A DNA stretch of 64,000 nucleotides from Burkholderiaceae bacterium (GCA_919902775.1 CAKKRJ010000007.1:364233-428232), one strand, 5' to 3'; shown: positions 46,786-56,837, counted from the first letter of the stretch. Notes: generated by a model not told the origin, from the letters alone. A program made the numbers and translations.

Positions 46786-48063
46786 ATGCAAACCAAGACT
46801 TTTTCCATACTTCCTGTCCTCTTCGCCATGACCGTGGGGGCTTGGATGCCCAGCTCGGCGTCCTTTGCGGCAAGCCACCCCGCAGCCAAATCTGCAGCGG
46901 CCAAGTCTGCAGCGCAGAAAAAACCCAGCGCCAATAAAAAAGCGGTTGCTGCCGCAAACGCACTGCCGCCGCTGGCAGCCCAGACCGCTTTGGCCGACAA
47001 CCCGCCAGCGCTGCCCGCCAAAGCCTGGCTGCTGATGGACTTCGACTCCGGCGAGGTGCTGGCCTCGGCCAATGCCGACGAAGCGCTGCCGCCTGCGTCG
47101 CTCACCAAAATGATGACCAGCTACCTGGTCGAGCAGGCGCTGGGCTCTGGCAAGCTCAAGCCCACCGACCTGGTCTCGGTCAGCCAGAACGCCTGGTGCC
47201 GGGGTTCGGGCACCGAGTCGTGCATGTACCTGCCGCTGAACAGCCAGGCCACGGTGATCGATATCCTGCGCGGCATCATCATCCAGTCGGGCAATGACGC
47301 TTCCAAGGCGATCGCCGAGCACATGGCCGGCTCTGAAGAAGGTTTTGCCAAACTGATGAACGCCGAAGCCCAGCGCCTGGGCATGACGCACACGCATTTC
47401 GTGAACCCCACGGGCCTGCCCGATCCGGCGCACAAGTCGTCGGCGCGTGACCTCGCGATCTTGGCGCGCGCCATCATCCGTGACAGCGCCAACTACTACG
47501 CGCTCTACGCAGAACGCGACTTCAAGTACAACGGCATCAAGCAAGGCAACCGCAACGCCCTGCTCTACACCGACCCCAGCGTGGATGGACTGAAAACGGG
47601 CCACACCCAAGAGGCCGGCTACTGTCTGGTCACCTCATCCAAGCGCAACGACATGCGCTTGATCTCGGTCATCCTCAACACCCACAGCGCACAGGCGCGT
47701 GCCGACCAGACGCGCACGTTGCTGGGCTGGGGTTTCAGCAGCTTCGAGAAGGCCAGCCCGATTCAGCCGAACACCACCGTCGCGCAGGCCAAGCTCAGCT
47801 TTGGCAAGGCAGACACGGTGGGCGCAGGCCTGGGCGCGCCGTGGCTGTTGACTGTGCCGCGTGGCCAGCAAGTGCAGACCCAGGTGGCGCTGAACCCGGG
47901 CCTGGAGGCACCGGTGGCCAAGGGGACCGTGATCGGCAAGGTGGTCGCGACCGCTAACGGCAAGCCCATGGGCGAAGCCCCGCTCGTCGCACAAGCCGAT
48001 GTCGAACGCGCTGGCCTGCTGCTGCGCGCTTGGCAACACCTGACCCAGTTGTTCGGCAAGTGA
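46786..48063 (+). CDS. dacA: D-alanyl-D-alanine carboxypeptidase (DacA/PBP5 type)
   Basis: This 425-residue periplasmic enzyme trims the terminal D-Ala of peptidoglycan peptides. It has a signal peptide (about 1-29), then a Lys/Ala-rich linker (35-60), and the penicillin-binding motifs SLTK (Ser105, Lys108), SGN in IIQSGNDASK and KTG in DGLKTGHTQEAG. A PBP5 C-terminal domain follows, ending in an amphipathic helix (LLLRAWQHLTQLFGK) that anchors the protein to the inner membrane. The Ala/Lys linker is longer than in E. coli DacA. Confidence 0.95.
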   Translation: MQTKTFSILPVLFAMTVGAWMPSSASFAASHPAAKSAAAKSAAQKKPSANKKAVAAANALPPLAAQTALADNPPALPAKAWLLMDFDSGEVLASANADEALPPASLTKMMTSYLVEQALGSGKLKPTDLVSVSQNAWCRGSGTESCMYLPLNSQATVIDILRGIIIQSGNDASKAIAEHMAGSEEGFAKLMNAEAQRLGMTHTHFVNPTGLPDPAHKSSARDLAILARAIIRDSANYYALYAERDFKYNGIKQGNRNALLYTDPSVDGLKTGHTQEAGYCLVTSSKRNDMRLISVILNTHSAQARADQTRTLLGWGFSSFEKASPIQPNTTVAQAKLSFGKADTVGAGLGAPWLLTVPRGQQVQTQVALNPGLEAPVAKGTVIGKVVATANGKPMGEAPLVAQADVERAGLLLRAWQHLTQLFGK

Positions 48064-48110
48064 ACGGCGCCAGCTAAAGCGCCACTTCGTCAGAGGTCGT
48101 CTATCTCCAC

Positions 48111-48137
48111 AAAAAAGGGCCAGCATGGCTGGCCCTT
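48111..48137 (-). terminator. Terminator between convergent dacA and htpG
   Basis: AAGGGCCAGC (48115-48124), loop ATG, GCTGGCCCTT (48128-48137): a perfect 10-bp stem. On the minus strand it is followed by six T, so it is best for htpG; on the plus strand the T run is only two bases, but it could also slow dacA transcripts. Confidence 0.85.
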
Positions 48138-48156
48138 CGGCGTGATGGGTGGAAGC

Positions 48157-50127
48157 TCAGCTCAACAACGCATTCACCCGTTTGACGTAAGCGGCCGGGT
48201 CATCCGGCAAGCCGCCTTCGGCCAGTAGGGCCTGGTCAAACAGGATGTGGGCTAGATCGTGGAAGTGCACCGAGCCGTCGAGCTTTTTGACCAGCGCGTG
48301 TTCGGGGTTGACCTCGAGCACGGGCTTGACTTCAGGTGCTTGCTGACCGGCTTGTTTGAGCATGCGGGCCAGTTGCATGCTCATGCCGTCGTCGGTCACC
48401 ACCAGGCAGGCCGGGCTGTCCACCAAGCGGCTGGTCACGCGCACGTCTTCGGCTTTGTCTTTCAGCGCTTCTTTCAGCTTGGCCAGCACGGGCTTGAAGC
48501 TTTCCGCCGCAGTTTCGGCGGCTTTCTTTTCTTCTTCGTCTTGCAGCTTGCCCAGGTCAAACGCACCCTTGGCCACGCTTTGCAATGGGGTGCCATCGAA
48601 CTCGTGCACAAAGTTCAGCGCCCACTCGTCCACGCGGTCGGTCATCAGCAGCACTTCGATGCCTTTTTTCTTGAAGACTTCAAGCTGCGGGCTGTTCTTG
48701 GCCGCGGCCAGGGTGTCGGCCGTGATGTAGTAGATGGCGTCCTGGCCTTCTTTCATGCGCGCTTTGTAGTCGGCAAAACCCACACCCACGGTGTCGCTGG
48801 CGGTTGATGCAAAACGCAGCAGCTTAGACAAGCGTTCGCGGTTGCCAAAGTCTTCGCCCAGACCTTCCTTGAGCACTGCGCCGAACTCGGCGTAGAACTG
48901 GGTGTACTGACCGAGCTTGGCTTTGTCTTCGTCACTCAAAACATCGGTGACCCCTTCGGCACCCGCGTCAGGGGCCTTGTCGTGTTTCGCCAAATCTTCC
49001 AGCATCGACAGCACGCGGCGTGTGTTGCCTTCGCGGATGGCTTTCACATCGCGGCTTTCTTGCAGCAGTTCGCGGCTCACGTTCAAAGGCAAGTCGGCCG
49101 AGTCCACCACGCCCTTCACAAAGCGCAGGTAGCTGGGCATCAAGGCCTCGGCTTCGTCCATGATGAACACGCGTTTCACATAGAGCTTGATGCCGGCTTT
49201 CTTGTCGCGGTTCCACAGGTCTTGTGGTGCCTTGCTGGGGATGTAGAGCAGCTGGGTGTATTCGGTGCTGCCTTCCACGCGGTTGTGTGTCCAGGTCAGT
49301 GGGGCCTCAAAGTCGCGGCTGATCTGTTTGTAGAAGTCGGCGTATTGGTCCGCTGTGATGTCTTTCTTGGGGCGGGTCCACAAGGCGCTGGCCTTGTTGA
49401 TGGTTTCCCACTCGCCGGTCTTGACCATGGCGCCGGGCTGGCGGCCGCCTTTTTCATCGTTTGGGTCGATCAGTTCGCCGTCTTGCCATTCTTCTTGTTC
49501 CATCAGGATGGGCAGGCTGATGTGGTCGGCGTATTTGCCGACGATTTCCTTGAGCTTCCAGCTGTTGGCGTATTGCAGTGCGTCTTCGCGCAGGTGCAAG
49601 ATCACGCTGGTGCCGCGCTCGGCGCGGGTCAGGGTCTCGACTTCAAAATCGCCGGTGCCGCCGCTGATCCAGCGCACGCCTTCTTCGGCTTGGGCACCTG
49701 CGCGACGGGTTTCAACGGTGATTTTCTCGGCCACGATGAAGCCCGAATAAAAACCCACGCCAAACTGGCCGATGAGTTGTGCGTCCGACTTCTGGTCGCC
49801 GCTCAACTTGCTCATGAAGTCTTTGGTGCCGCTCTTGGCAATGGTGCCCAGGTGGTCAATCGCTTCTTGCGCCGTCATGCCGACACCGTTGTCGGTGATC
49901 GTCAGGGTTTTGGCCGCCGTGTCGAACGCCAGGCGCACCTGCAGTTCTGGCGCGTCTTCGTACAGGGCGGTGTTGTTGAGCGCTTCAAAGCGCAGCTTGT
50001 CGCAAGCGTCCGAGGCGTTGGAGATCAGCTCGCGCAGAAAAATTTCGGGGTTGGAGTACAGCGAGTGGGTGACCAGGTGCAGCAGTTGTGCGACTTCGGC
50101 CTGAAAGGCATGGGTTTGTTTGCTCAT
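48157..50127 (-). CDS. htpG: Chaperone HtpG (Hsp90)
   Basis: This 656-residue Hsp90 has an N-terminal GHKL ATPase domain with [38 protein letters not shown] (cut here into its known N-box parts) and [12 protein letters not shown] middle domain has [16 protein letters not shown], and a C-terminal dimerisation domain follows. It refolds and stabilises client proteins with DnaK. The length is slightly above E. coli HtpG (624). It is a single gene with its own terminator. Confidence 0.97.
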   Translation of the reverse strand: MSKQTHAFQAEVAQLLHLVTHSLYSNPEIFLRELISNASDACDKLRFEALNNTALYEDAPELQVRLAFDTAAKTLTITDNGVGMTAQEAIDHLGTIAKSGTKDFMSKLSGDQKSDAQLIGQFGVGFYSGFIVAEKITVETRRAGAQAEEGVRWISGGTGDFEVETLTRAERGTSVILHLREDALQYANSWKLKEIVGKYADHISLPILMEQEEWQDGELIDPNDEKGGRQPGAMVKTGEWETINKASALWTRPKKDITADQYADFYKQISRDFEAPLTWTHNRVEGSTEYTQLLYIPSKAPQDLWNRDKKAGIKLYVKRVFIMDEAEALMPSYLRFVKGVVDSADLPLNVSRELLQESRDVKAIREGNTRRVLSMLEDLAKHDKAPDAGAEGVTDVLSDEDKAKLGQYTQFYAEFGAVLKEGLGEDFGNRERLSKLLRFASTASDTVGVGFADYKARMKEGQDAIYYITADTLAAAKNSPQLEVFKKKGIEVLLMTDRVDEWALNFVHEFDGTPLQSVAKGAFDLGKLQDEEEKKAAETAAESFKPVLAKLKEALKDKAEDVRVTSRLVDSPACLVVTDDGMSMQLARMLKQAGQQAPEVKPVLEVNPEHALVKKLDGSVHFHDLAHILFDQALLAEGGLPDDPAAYVKRVNALLS

Positions 50128-50151
50128 ATCAATGCGATGGGTAAAAACAAA

Positions 50152-50189
50152 AAAATCAAAAAACCAAAACGCCCCTCAGTTGGGGGCGT
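50152..50189 (-). terminator. Terminator of the iron-type binding protein gene
   Basis: ACGCCCC (50169-50175) pairs with GGGGCGT (50183-50189) around a 7-nt loop. Read on the minus strand, the stem is followed by a TTTTGGTTTTTTGATTTTTT-like tract. It lies 25 bases after the stop of the gene at 50214. Confidence 0.8.
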
Positions 50190-50213
50190 CTGGTGGGGTT
50201 TCAAGAGGGGGTT

Positions 50214-51239
50214 TTACTTCGCAAGCGAACCCACTTCCTTGTTCCAGCGTTCCAGCAGGCGGCGGCGCTCGGCGGATTTGCCGTATTTTTCAAAGTCGTA
50301 TTTGATCAGACGCACCTTGTCCATCGATGGGATGCGTGGATCGGGCTGGAAGGTCTTGTTGGCGGGGCTTTGCAGGCTGTCGGCTTTGGCCCCGATGCTC
50401 TGGCCTGCGGGGCTCATGAGCCAGTCGTAATAGCGTTTGGCGTTGGCTGCGTTGCGAGCGCCTTTGACCAGGGCAATACCACCAATCTCATAGCTGGTGC
50501 CTTCGCAGGGGGCAGCACTGACCACCGGGTATTTTTGATGGCGCCACATGTCAAAACCAAAAATGAAGCTGATGCCCACAGCCACTTCGCCTTTGGCCAC
50601 GTTGGGCGCTTGCGCGGTGCCGCTGCGGGTGTATTGCGTCACGTTTTTGTGCAGCGCCTTCATGTACTCAAAAGCGGCGTCTTCGCCCATCATTTGCACC
50701 AGCCCGGCGAGGATGGTGTAGGCCGTGCCACTGGAGGCGGGGTGCGAAATTTCGACCTCCCCTTTGTAGATGGGCTTGACCAGGTCGGCCCAGCATTTGG
50801 GTTCGGGCAGCTTCTTTTTCTTGAGCAATTCGCTGTTCCAGCCAAAGCCGATGGCGCTGGTGTAGAAGCCGCCCACCATGTTTTGCGTCATGGCGTATTG
50901 GCGCACGCTCCAGCCGTGCAGGTCGTTCAGGTAATCGGGGCGGTAGGGGGTGAGCAGACCGATTTCGGCGGCCTGCAAAAACGGATCGCCCGTGCCGCCC
51001 CACCAGATGTCGGTCTTGGGGTTGGCCGCTTCGGCGCGGATTTGCGCCAGCGCTTCACCGGTGGCCTTGCGGGTTTGGTTGACCGTGATGCCCGTGGCCT
51101 TGGTGAACTCCTTGGCCGCCATTTCGCACCAGCTTTGGTCGGTGCTGCAAATCGCGTTCAGACTGCCGGTTTGGGCCGATGCGCTGCTGGCCGCCAAAGC
51201 GGCGACGAGGAAACAGGTGGCGGTGAATTGAGGGTTCAT
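50214..51239 (-). CDS. ABC transporter substrate-binding protein, Fe3+-siderophore-free/phosphonate-like type
   Basis: This 341-residue periplasmic protein has a cleavable signal peptide (residues 1-22, AASSASA). The mature sequence has GEALAQIRAEAANPKTDIWW and later AGLVQMMGEDAAFEYMKALH, typical of the ferric-iron/2-aminoethylphosphonate-like binding proteins (FbpA/PotD fold). No permease or ATPase gene is adjacent, so it is an orphan in this window. Iron as ligand is the family guess only; the ligand residues were not verified. It lies downstream of an RluB/RluF-type gene on the same strand with a REP half-copy in between. Confidence 0.78.
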   Translation of the reverse strand: MNPQFTATCFLVAALAASSASAQTGSLNAICSTDQSWCEMAAKEFTKATGITVNQTRKATGEALAQIRAEAANPKTDIWWGGTGDPFLQAAEIGLLTPYRPDYLNDLHGWSVRQYAMTQNMVGGFYTSAIGFGWNSELLKKKKLPEPKCWADLVKPIYKGEVEISHPASSGTAYTILAGLVQMMGEDAAFEYMKALHKNVTQYTRSGTAQAPNVAKGEVAVGISFIFGFDMWRHQKYPVVSAAPCEGTSYEIGGIALVKGARNAANAKRYYDWLMSPAGQSIGAKADSLQSPANKTFQPDPRIPSMDKVRLIKYDFEKYGKSAERRRLLERWNKEVGSLAK

Positions 51240-51271
51240 TGGGCGTCTCCAGAGTGTGTGGGTGAGTTGAG

Positions 51272-51290
51272 CGGGGCTGAAGCCACCGAC
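51272..51290. repeat. REP-like repeat family B, half copy 2
   Basis: CGGGGCTGAAGCCACCGAC matches the left half of the copy at 37653 but lacks the following CTACA and the inverted right half. It lies in the 58-base gap between two minus-strand genes. Confidence 0.7.
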
Positions 51291-51297
51291 GCTGTTG

Positions 51298-52206
51298 TTA
51301 AAACGATTCGTTCGGCCCCAGGTAGCGCCATTGCCCCGCAGGCATTTGGCCCAGTTGCACTTTGCCCATGCGGATGCGTTTGAGTCCCACCACATTCAGG
51401 CCCACTTGCTCGCACATGCGGCGGATCTGGCGCTTTTTGCCTTCGGTCAGCACAAAGCGCAGCTGTTCGGGGTTTTGCCACTCTACCTTGGCTGGTTTGA
51501 GTGGCTTGCCGTCCAGGCTCAGGCCGTGGCGCAAGCGCTCCAGTTGGGCCGCCGGGAACACCGCTTGCACGTTGGCGCTGACGCGGTCGAAGTCGCCGAT
51601 GGCCGTCAGCTGGTTGGCCTTGCCGCCATAGGTGGCCGATGCCGCGGAGGCGGCCGCTGCGTTTTCGTGGCCGGTGTAGGCCACGCGCACCAGGTATTCC
51701 TTTTCCATGACGGCGTCTTCACCGATCAACTGGCGCGCGACGCGGCCGTCTTGCGTCAGGACCAGGAGGCCGGTGGAGTCAATGTCCAGGCGGCCAGCAG
51801 GGGCCAGGCTGCGCAGGTGCGGTGGTGTGAAGCGCAGTTTGGACGGGTCGCCTGCCCAGTGGCTGCGTGGGTTGATCAGGGTGATGGCGGGCTGGTGGCC
51901 GTCTTCGGCCTGACCGCTCACATAGCCCATGGGTTTGTGCAACAAGATGGTGACCTGGCGGTCTTGCTGCTGCTCGGCGGCTTTGTCCACCGTGATGCGG
52001 TCGGACAGGGTGACTTGCTGGCCCATGCTGGCCGCCTGGCCATTGACCTTGACCCAGCCTTGTTCGATCCAGGCATCGGCTTCGCGGCGCGAGCACATGC
52101 GCAATTCGGCCATGCGTTTGTTCAGGCGCGAGGTGCCGCTGGGCGCTGCGGTTTCGCCTTTGCCTTCGGGGCGGGGGGCACGTTTGAAAGCCGGGGGCTG
52201 GGTCAT
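51298..52206 (-). CDS. 23S rRNA pseudouridine synthase, RluB/RluE/RluF family
   Basis: This 302-residue protein has an N-terminal S4 RNA-binding domain (about 27-75, [20 protein letters not shown]). The RsuA/RluB-type catalytic domain has the active aspartate D141 in [14 protein letters not shown] and the signature [16 protein letters not shown]. The enzyme converts one or more uridines in 23S rRNA to pseudouridine. RluF is the nearest name by length and S4 arrangement, but RluB and RluE cannot be excluded. The ATG at 52206 is preferred; the open frame upstream covers the REP half-copy. Confidence 0.88.
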   Translation of the reverse strand: MTQPPAFKRAPRPEGKGETAAPSGTSRLNKRMAELRMCSRREADAWIEQGWVKVNGQAASMGQQVTLSDRITVDKAAEQQQDRQVTILLHKPMGYVSGQAEDGHQPAITLINPRSHWAGDPSKLRFTPPHLRSLAPAGRLDIDSTGLLVLTQDGRVARQLIGEDAVMEKEYLVRVAYTGHENAAAASAASATYGGKANQLTAIGDFDRVSANVQAVFPAAQLERLRHGLSLDGKPLKPAKVEWQNPEQLRFVLTEGKKRQIRRMCEQVGLNVVGLKRIRMGKVQLGQMPAGQWRYLGPNESF

Positions 52207-52260
52207 GGTTTCAGGGGGGCAAAAAGAAGTTGACCGATTGTCCGCTGTTTTCTGGTGGGC

Positions 52261-52283
52261 CGGAGCTGAAGCTATCACCTACA
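52261..52283. repeat. REP-like repeat family B, diverged half copy 3
   Basis: On the minus strand the element reads TGTAGGTGATAGC-TTCA-GCTCCG, related to the right half of the copy at 37694. The TAG of its GTAGG supplies the stop codon of the crp-type gene (52279-52281). Confidence 0.55.
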
Positions 52284-52989
52284 AAAATTGTGTGGTGCGC
52301 AAGCCCTGCAAGTCCAGAATGCGCAGGCCGCCGTATTCGATGCGGATGAGTTGGTGGGTTTCGAGCACTTTCAGGGCCTCGTTCACGCGCTGGCGTGACA
52401 GGCCGACCAGGTAGGCCAGTTCTTGCTGTGTGATGTGCAGCACCTCGCCCACGCCCGCAAACAGCACCGGGTTGAACAAGGTGGCCAGGTTGCGGGCCAG
52501 GCGCAACTCGGGGTTGTTCATGCGGTCCAGCTCGCGGGCCGCAATGAACTGGCCCAGGCGTTCGTTGAGCTGGTGCATGATGAAGCGGTTGAAGCCCAGC
52601 GAGTGGTCGATCAACCAGTGGAAAGTGTCCAGCGGCAGGCCCGCCACCACGCTGGGACGCAGGGCCTGGATGTTGTAGCGGTAGACCTCGCGCTTGAGGG
52701 CCGTGCCTTCGCCAAACCAACCGCCAGGGGGCACACCGGTGAAGGTCATGGTTTGCCCGCTTTCGCTGTCACTGCTCATCTTGAGCAAGCCCGAGATGAC
52801 CCCAAACCAATACGTCACGGGCCGCCCGACACGGCAAACATAGTCGCCGACCTGCGGGTCACTGACCACCAGTTGCGGCACGATTTGCGCGCGTTCTTCA
52901 GGCAACAACAGGCTCAGCCAGGGAATTTCAGCCAGTTCGGCTGCGGAGGGCGCGCGGCGGCGTTGGTGCACGCTGGTGTCTTTGGCCAT
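52279..52989 (-). CDS. Crp/Fnr family transcriptional regulator
   Basis: This 236-residue protein has an N-terminal effector barrel (about 28-150) and a C-terminal winged helix with ITQQELAYLVGLSRQRVNEA (about 188-207), the Crp-type recognition helix SRQRVNEALKVLE. No Fnr Cys cluster is visible. It is divergent from the acyl-CoA ligase-liv operon, and a perfect 18-bp palindrome lies between them (53044-53061). It is probably the local regulator of that operon (inferred). The stop codon falls inside a diverged REP-like repeat. Confidence 0.87.
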   Translation of the reverse strand: MAKDTSVHQRRRAPSAAELAEIPWLSLLLPEERAQIVPQLVVSDPQVGDYVCRVGRPVTYWFGVISGLLKMSSDSESGQTMTFTGVPPGGWFGEGTALKREVYRYNIQALRPSVVAGLPLDTFHWLIDHSLGFNRFIMHQLNERLGQFIAARELDRMNNPELRLARNLATLFNPVLFAGVGEVLHITQQELAYLVGLSRQRVNEALKVLETHQLIRIEYGGLRILDLQGLRTTQFL

Positions 52990-53043
52990 GGTGGGGTGAC
53001 GCTTGTCAGGATGGGGTCAGATGGGCTAGGGGTCTTCCCTGAA

Positions 53044-53061
53044 TTGTCGTTGAAACGACAA
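53044..53061. promoter_or_regulatory. Perfect 18-bp palindrome between Crp/Fnr gene and acyl-CoA ligase-liv operon
   Basis: TTGTCGTT-GA-AACGACAA is a perfect 8+8 inverted repeat around two bases, centred 63 bases before the Crp/Fnr ATG and 106 bases before the preferred ligase start. Its size and symmetry suit a Crp/Fnr dimer, but the sequence differs from E. coli Crp and Fnr sites. Confidence 0.6.
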
Positions 53062-53158
53062 CTTGGCGTCAAACTGGGCCCTAGCATCCGTTTTTGAATG
53101 AACAGGCCTCCGTGTGGGGGTGCCGTTTCAGATTCAAGTTATGGAGACAGGTCAGGTC

Positions 53159-55105
53159 ATGCAAACAACGTTTCCCCGTTTGATGCTCAAGCATGCCGCA
53201 GAGCGCCCCACGGCGCCCGCGCTGCGAGAAAAAGAATATGGCATTTGGCAGGCCACCACGTGGGCCGCTTTGTCCCAATTGGTGCAGTCCATCGCCTGCG
53301 GCCTGCATCAGGCCGGCTTGCAGCGTGGAGAGCACCTGATCGTGGTGGGGGCCAACCGGCCCCGGCTTTACGCCACCATGCTGGCTGCGCAGTCGCTGGG
53401 GGCGATTCCGGTGCCGCTGTACCAGGATGCCGCCGCCGCAGAGTGCGTGTTTCCGATCACCAATGCCGAAGTGCGTTTTTGCGTCGTGGAAGACCAGGAG
53501 CAGGTCGACAAAATGCTGGAGGTGCGCGAAAAATGCCCCCAGCTGGCGCACATTTTTTACGACGACCCACGCGGTCTGCGCAAATACACCGAAGACGGAC
53601 TGGGTTCGCTCGCCGAGTTGATCGCTGCAGGTGCGGTATTTGCGCAGCAGCACCCGCAGTTTTTTTTGGAAGAAGTCGAAAAATCCCAGCACACCGATGT
53701 GGCTGCGATGTTCTTCACTTCGGGCACCACGGGCAACCCCAAGGGCGTGGTGCACACCCACAGTTCCTTGATCGACCGCGCCGATGCCGGTGCCGAATTC
53801 GACAAACTGACCAACGCCGAAGACGTGTTGGCCTACATGCCGCCGGCTTGGGTGGGGCAGAACATTTTCAGCTACGCGCAGTGGCTGGTGTGCGGCTATG
53901 TGGTCAATTGCCCTGAGTCGGCAGCCACCGTGACCATTGACCTGAAAGAAATCGGGCCCACCTACTATTTCGCCCCTCCCCGCGTGTTTGAAGGCATGTT
54001 GACCAGCGTGATGATCCGCATGGAAGACGCGGGCAGTTTCAAGCGCAAGCTGTTCCACCACTTCATGAACGTGGCCAAGAAGGTCGGTCCCGCCTTGATG
54101 GATGGCCAGCCGGTGGGCTGGGGCGATCGCCTGGTTTATGCCTTGGGCAACCTGATGGTCTATGGGCCTTTGCGCAACAACCTGGGTTTTAGCCGGGTGC
54201 GCGTGGCCTACACCGCAGGGGAAGCCATTGGCCCCGATTTGTTCACCTTTTTCCGCTCGATCGGCGTGAACATCAAGCAGCTGTACGGCTCGACCGAGAC
54301 GGCCGTGTTCGTGTGTCTGCAGCCCGACAACGAAGCGCGCGCCGACACCGTGGGCGTGCCATGCAAGGGGGTGGAGATCAAGGTGGCCGAGAACGGCGAG
54401 ATTCTGGTCAAGTCGCCCGGTTTGCTCAAGGGCTATTACAAGAACCCGGAAGCCACAGCCGAAGTGCTGACGCAGGACGGCTGGTACCACACCAGTGACG
54501 CCGGGTTCATCGACGCGCACGGCCACCTCAAGATCATCGACCGCGTGAAAGACGTGGGCCGCATCCATGGCGGGCCCAACGATGGCGCCATGTTCGCGCC
54601 CAAGTATGTCGAGAACAAGCTCAAGTTTTTCCCGCACATCAAGGAAGTGGTGGCCTACGGCGACCAACGCGAAAAAGTGTGCGTGATGATCAACATCGAC
54701 TTTGACGCCGTGGGCAACTGGGCCGAACGCCGCAACCTGCCCTATGCCGGGTACACCGATCTGGCACAAAAATCCGAGGTGTACCAACTCATCAAAGAGT
54801 GCGTGGAAAAGGTCAATGCCGATCTGGCCGAAGACGCCTTGCTCGCAGGCAGCCAGATCAGCCGCTTCCTGGTCTTGCACAAAGAACTGGACGCCGACGA
54901 TGGCGAGTTGACCCGCACCAACAAGGTCCGCCGGGGCTTCATTGCCGACAAATACAAACCGCTGGTGGATGGCCTGTACGAGGGCCGGACCGAGCAGTTC
55001 ATCGAGACCGTGGTGAAGTTCGAAGACGGCCGCACCGGCAGCGTGAGCGCGACGCTCAAGATTTCCGACGCCAAGACATTCACACCCGTGAAGGCAGCAG
55101 CATGA
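53159..55105 (+). CDS. AMP-binding acyl/aryl-CoA synthetase of the liv operon
   Basis: This 648-residue long-chain-type AMP-forming synthetase has the P-loop FTSGTTGNPKGVVHTH (about residues 182-197), the A5-like motif YGSTETAVFV, the A7-like HTSDAGFIDAHGHLKIIDR and a long C-terminal lid. It should convert a carboxylic acid imported by the adjacent ABC transporter to its CoA ester. The substrate is unknown; aromatic or branched acids are plausible for this cluster type. The ATG at 53159 follows GGAG at suitable spacing; ATG at 53141 is also in frame. The last four bases overlap livG. Confidence 0.88.
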   Translation: MQTTFPRLMLKHAAERPTAPALREKEYGIWQATTWAALSQLVQSIACGLHQAGLQRGEHLIVVGANRPRLYATMLAAQSLGAIPVPLYQDAAAAECVFPITNAEVRFCVVEDQEQVDKMLEVREKCPQLAHIFYDDPRGLRKYTEDGLGSLAELIAAGAVFAQQHPQFFLEEVEKSQHTDVAAMFFTSGTTGNPKGVVHTHSSLIDRADAGAEFDKLTNAEDVLAYMPPAWVGQNIFSYAQWLVCGYVVNCPESAATVTIDLKEIGPTYYFAPPRVFEGMLTSVMIRMEDAGSFKRKLFHHFMNVAKKVGPALMDGQPVGWGDRLVYALGNLMVYGPLRNNLGFSRVRVAYTAGEAIGPDLFTFFRSIGVNIKQLYGSTETAVFVCLQPDNEARADTVGVPCKGVEIKVAENGEILVKSPGLLKGYYKNPEATAEVLTQDGWYHTSDAGFIDAHGHLKIIDRVKDVGRIHGGPNDGAMFAPKYVENKLKFFPHIKEVVAYGDQREKVCVMINIDFDAVGNWAERRNLPYAGYTDLAQKSEVYQLIKECVEKVNADLAEDALLAGSQISRFLVLHKELDADDGELTRTNKVRRGFIADKYKPLVDGLYEGRTEQFIETVVKFEDGRTGSVSATLKISDAKTFTPVKAAA

Positions 55106-55884
55106 CCAAGAAAATCGGTGACGTCATCCTGGACGTCAACAACATCAGTTTGCGATTCGGCGGCGTCAAGGCGCTGACCGACATCTCTTTCAATGTGCGC
55201 GAACACGAGGTGCGCGCCATCATCGGCCCCAACGGCGCGGGCAAGAGCTCGATGCTCAACTGCATCAACGGTGTTTACACGCCGCAAGAGGGCAGCATCA
55301 CTTTCCGTGGGCAAACCTTTGACCACATGAACAGCCGCCAGGTGGCCGAGATGGGCATTGCCCGCACCTTCCAGAACCTGGCCTTGTTCAAAGGCATGAG
55401 CGTGATCGACAACATCATGACCGGCCGCAACCTGCACATCAAAAGCAATCTGTTCATGCAGGCCTTGCGCATCGGACCGGCGCAGCGCGAAGAAGAAGAA
55501 CACCGCGAGAAGGTCGAACACATCATTGACTTTTTGGAAATCCAGGCCTTTCGCAAAACGCCGGTGGGTCAATTGCCCTACGGCTTGCAAAAGCGCGTTG
55601 ACCTGGGGCGCGCGCTGGCGATGGAGCCGCAGGTGTTGCTGCTGGACGAGCCCATGGCGGGCATGAACATGGAAGAGAAGCAGGACATGTGCCGCTTCAT
55701 TCTGGATGTGAACGAAGAGTTTGGCACCACCATCGTGTTGATCGAGCACGACATGGGCGTGGTGATGGACATTTCAGACCGCGTCGTGGTGCTGGACTAC
55801 GGCAAAAAAATCGGCGACGGGACGCCCGAAGAGGTGCGCAACAACGAAGAAGTGATCAGTGCCTATCTGGGCACCAGTCATTGA
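55102..55884 (+). CDS. livG: Branched-chain-type ABC transporter ATP-binding protein
   Basis: This 260-residue ATPase has the Walker A GPNGAGKSS (about 42-50), the LivG-type loop IARTFQNLALFKGMSV, signature LPYGLQKRVDLGRAL and Walker B LLLDEPMAGMN. The signature is a diverged LPYGLQKR instead of LSGGQ, as usual for LivG proteins. It starts in the ATGA overlap with the synthetase gene, which ties transport and activation together. livH follows after 12 bases. Confidence 0.92.
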   Translation: MTKKIGDVILDVNNISLRFGGVKALTDISFNVREHEVRAIIGPNGAGKSSMLNCINGVYTPQEGSITFRGQTFDHMNSRQVAEMGIARTFQNLALFKGMSVIDNIMTGRNLHIKSNLFMQALRIGPAQREEEEHREKVEHIIDFLEIQAFRKTPVGQLPYGLQKRVDLGRALAMEPQVLLLDEPMAGMNMEEKQDMCRFILDVNEEFGTTIVLIEHDMGVVMDISDRVVVLDYGKKIGDGTPEEVRNNEEVISAYLGTSH

Positions 55885-55896
55885 GGAGAACACAAC

Positions 55897-56826
55897 ATGG
55901 CATTTTTTCTGGAAGCTCTTTTGGGTGGCCTCATGGCGGGCATGCTCTATTCGCTGGTGGCGCTCGGCTTTGTGCTGATCTACAAAGCCTCTGGCGTGTT
56001 CAACTTTGCACAAGGCGCGATGGTGCTGTTTGCCGCGCTGGCGATGGCGCGTTTTTCCGAATGGATCCCCGCTTGGCTGGGCTTGGACGACAAGTTCCTG
56101 GGCAATTTGATCGCCTTTGTGCTGTCGGCGGGCGTGATGTTTGTGCTGGCCTGGCTGATCGAGCGCTTGGTGCTGCGCCACCTAGTGAACCAGGAAGGCG
56201 TGACCTTGCTGATGGCCACGCTGGGCATCACCTACTTTCTGGACGGCTTGGGTCAGACCATCTTTGGCAGCGACATTTACAAAATTGATGTGGGCATGCC
56301 CAAAGATCCGGTATTTTTGTTTGAAGGACTGTTTTCGGGCGGCGTGTTGGTCAACTTGGAAGACGTTTACGCGGCTTGCATTGCGGCTTTGCTGGTGGTG
56401 GTGTTGTCACTGTTTTTCCAAAAAACCAGCACCGGACGGGCCCTGCGTGCGGTGGCCGATGACCATCAGGCGGCCCAATCGATTGGCATTCCGCTCAACC
56501 GCATTTGGGTGATCGTGTGGTTTGTGGCCGGCATCACGGCACTGGTGGCCGGCATCATCTGGGGCTCCAAGATGGGCGTGCAGTTTTCGCTGACCACGGT
56601 GGCGTTGCGGGCCTTGCCGGTGATCATTTTGGGGGGCTTGACGTCGGTTCCAGGGGCCATCATTGGTGGCCTGATCATCGGTGTGGGGGAGAAGTTGTCC
56701 GAGGTCTACTTGGGGCCCATGGTCGGTGGTGGCATTGAAATCTGGTTTGCCTATGTGCTGGCCTTGGTGTTCTTGTTGTTCCGTCCGCAAGGCTTGTTCG
56801 GCGAAAAAATCATTGACCGCGTGTAA
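55897..56826 (+). CDS. livH: Branched-chain-type ABC transporter permease
   Basis: This 309-residue inner-membrane protein has about eight hydrophobic segments and the LivH signatures GVFNFAQGAMVLFAAL and DDHQAAQSIGIPLNRIW. The C-terminal part has GLTSVPGAIIGGLIIGVGE. It forms one half of the membrane channel. An AGGAG lies before the ATG. livM follows after 11 bases. Confidence 0.93.
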   Translation: MAFFLEALLGGLMAGMLYSLVALGFVLIYKASGVFNFAQGAMVLFAALAMARFSEWIPAWLGLDDKFLGNLIAFVLSAGVMFVLAWLIERLVLRHLVNQEGVTLLMATLGITYFLDGLGQTIFGSDIYKIDVGMPKDPVFLFEGLFSGGVLVNLEDVYAACIAALLVVVLSLFFQKTSTGRALRAVADDHQAAQSIGIPLNRIWVIVWFVAGITALVAGIIWGSKMGVQFSLTTVALRALPVIILGGLTSVPGAIIGGLIIGVGEKLSEVYLGPMVGGGIEIWFAYVLALVFLLFRPQGLFGEKIIDRV

Positions 56827-56837
56827 GGAAAAAAATC

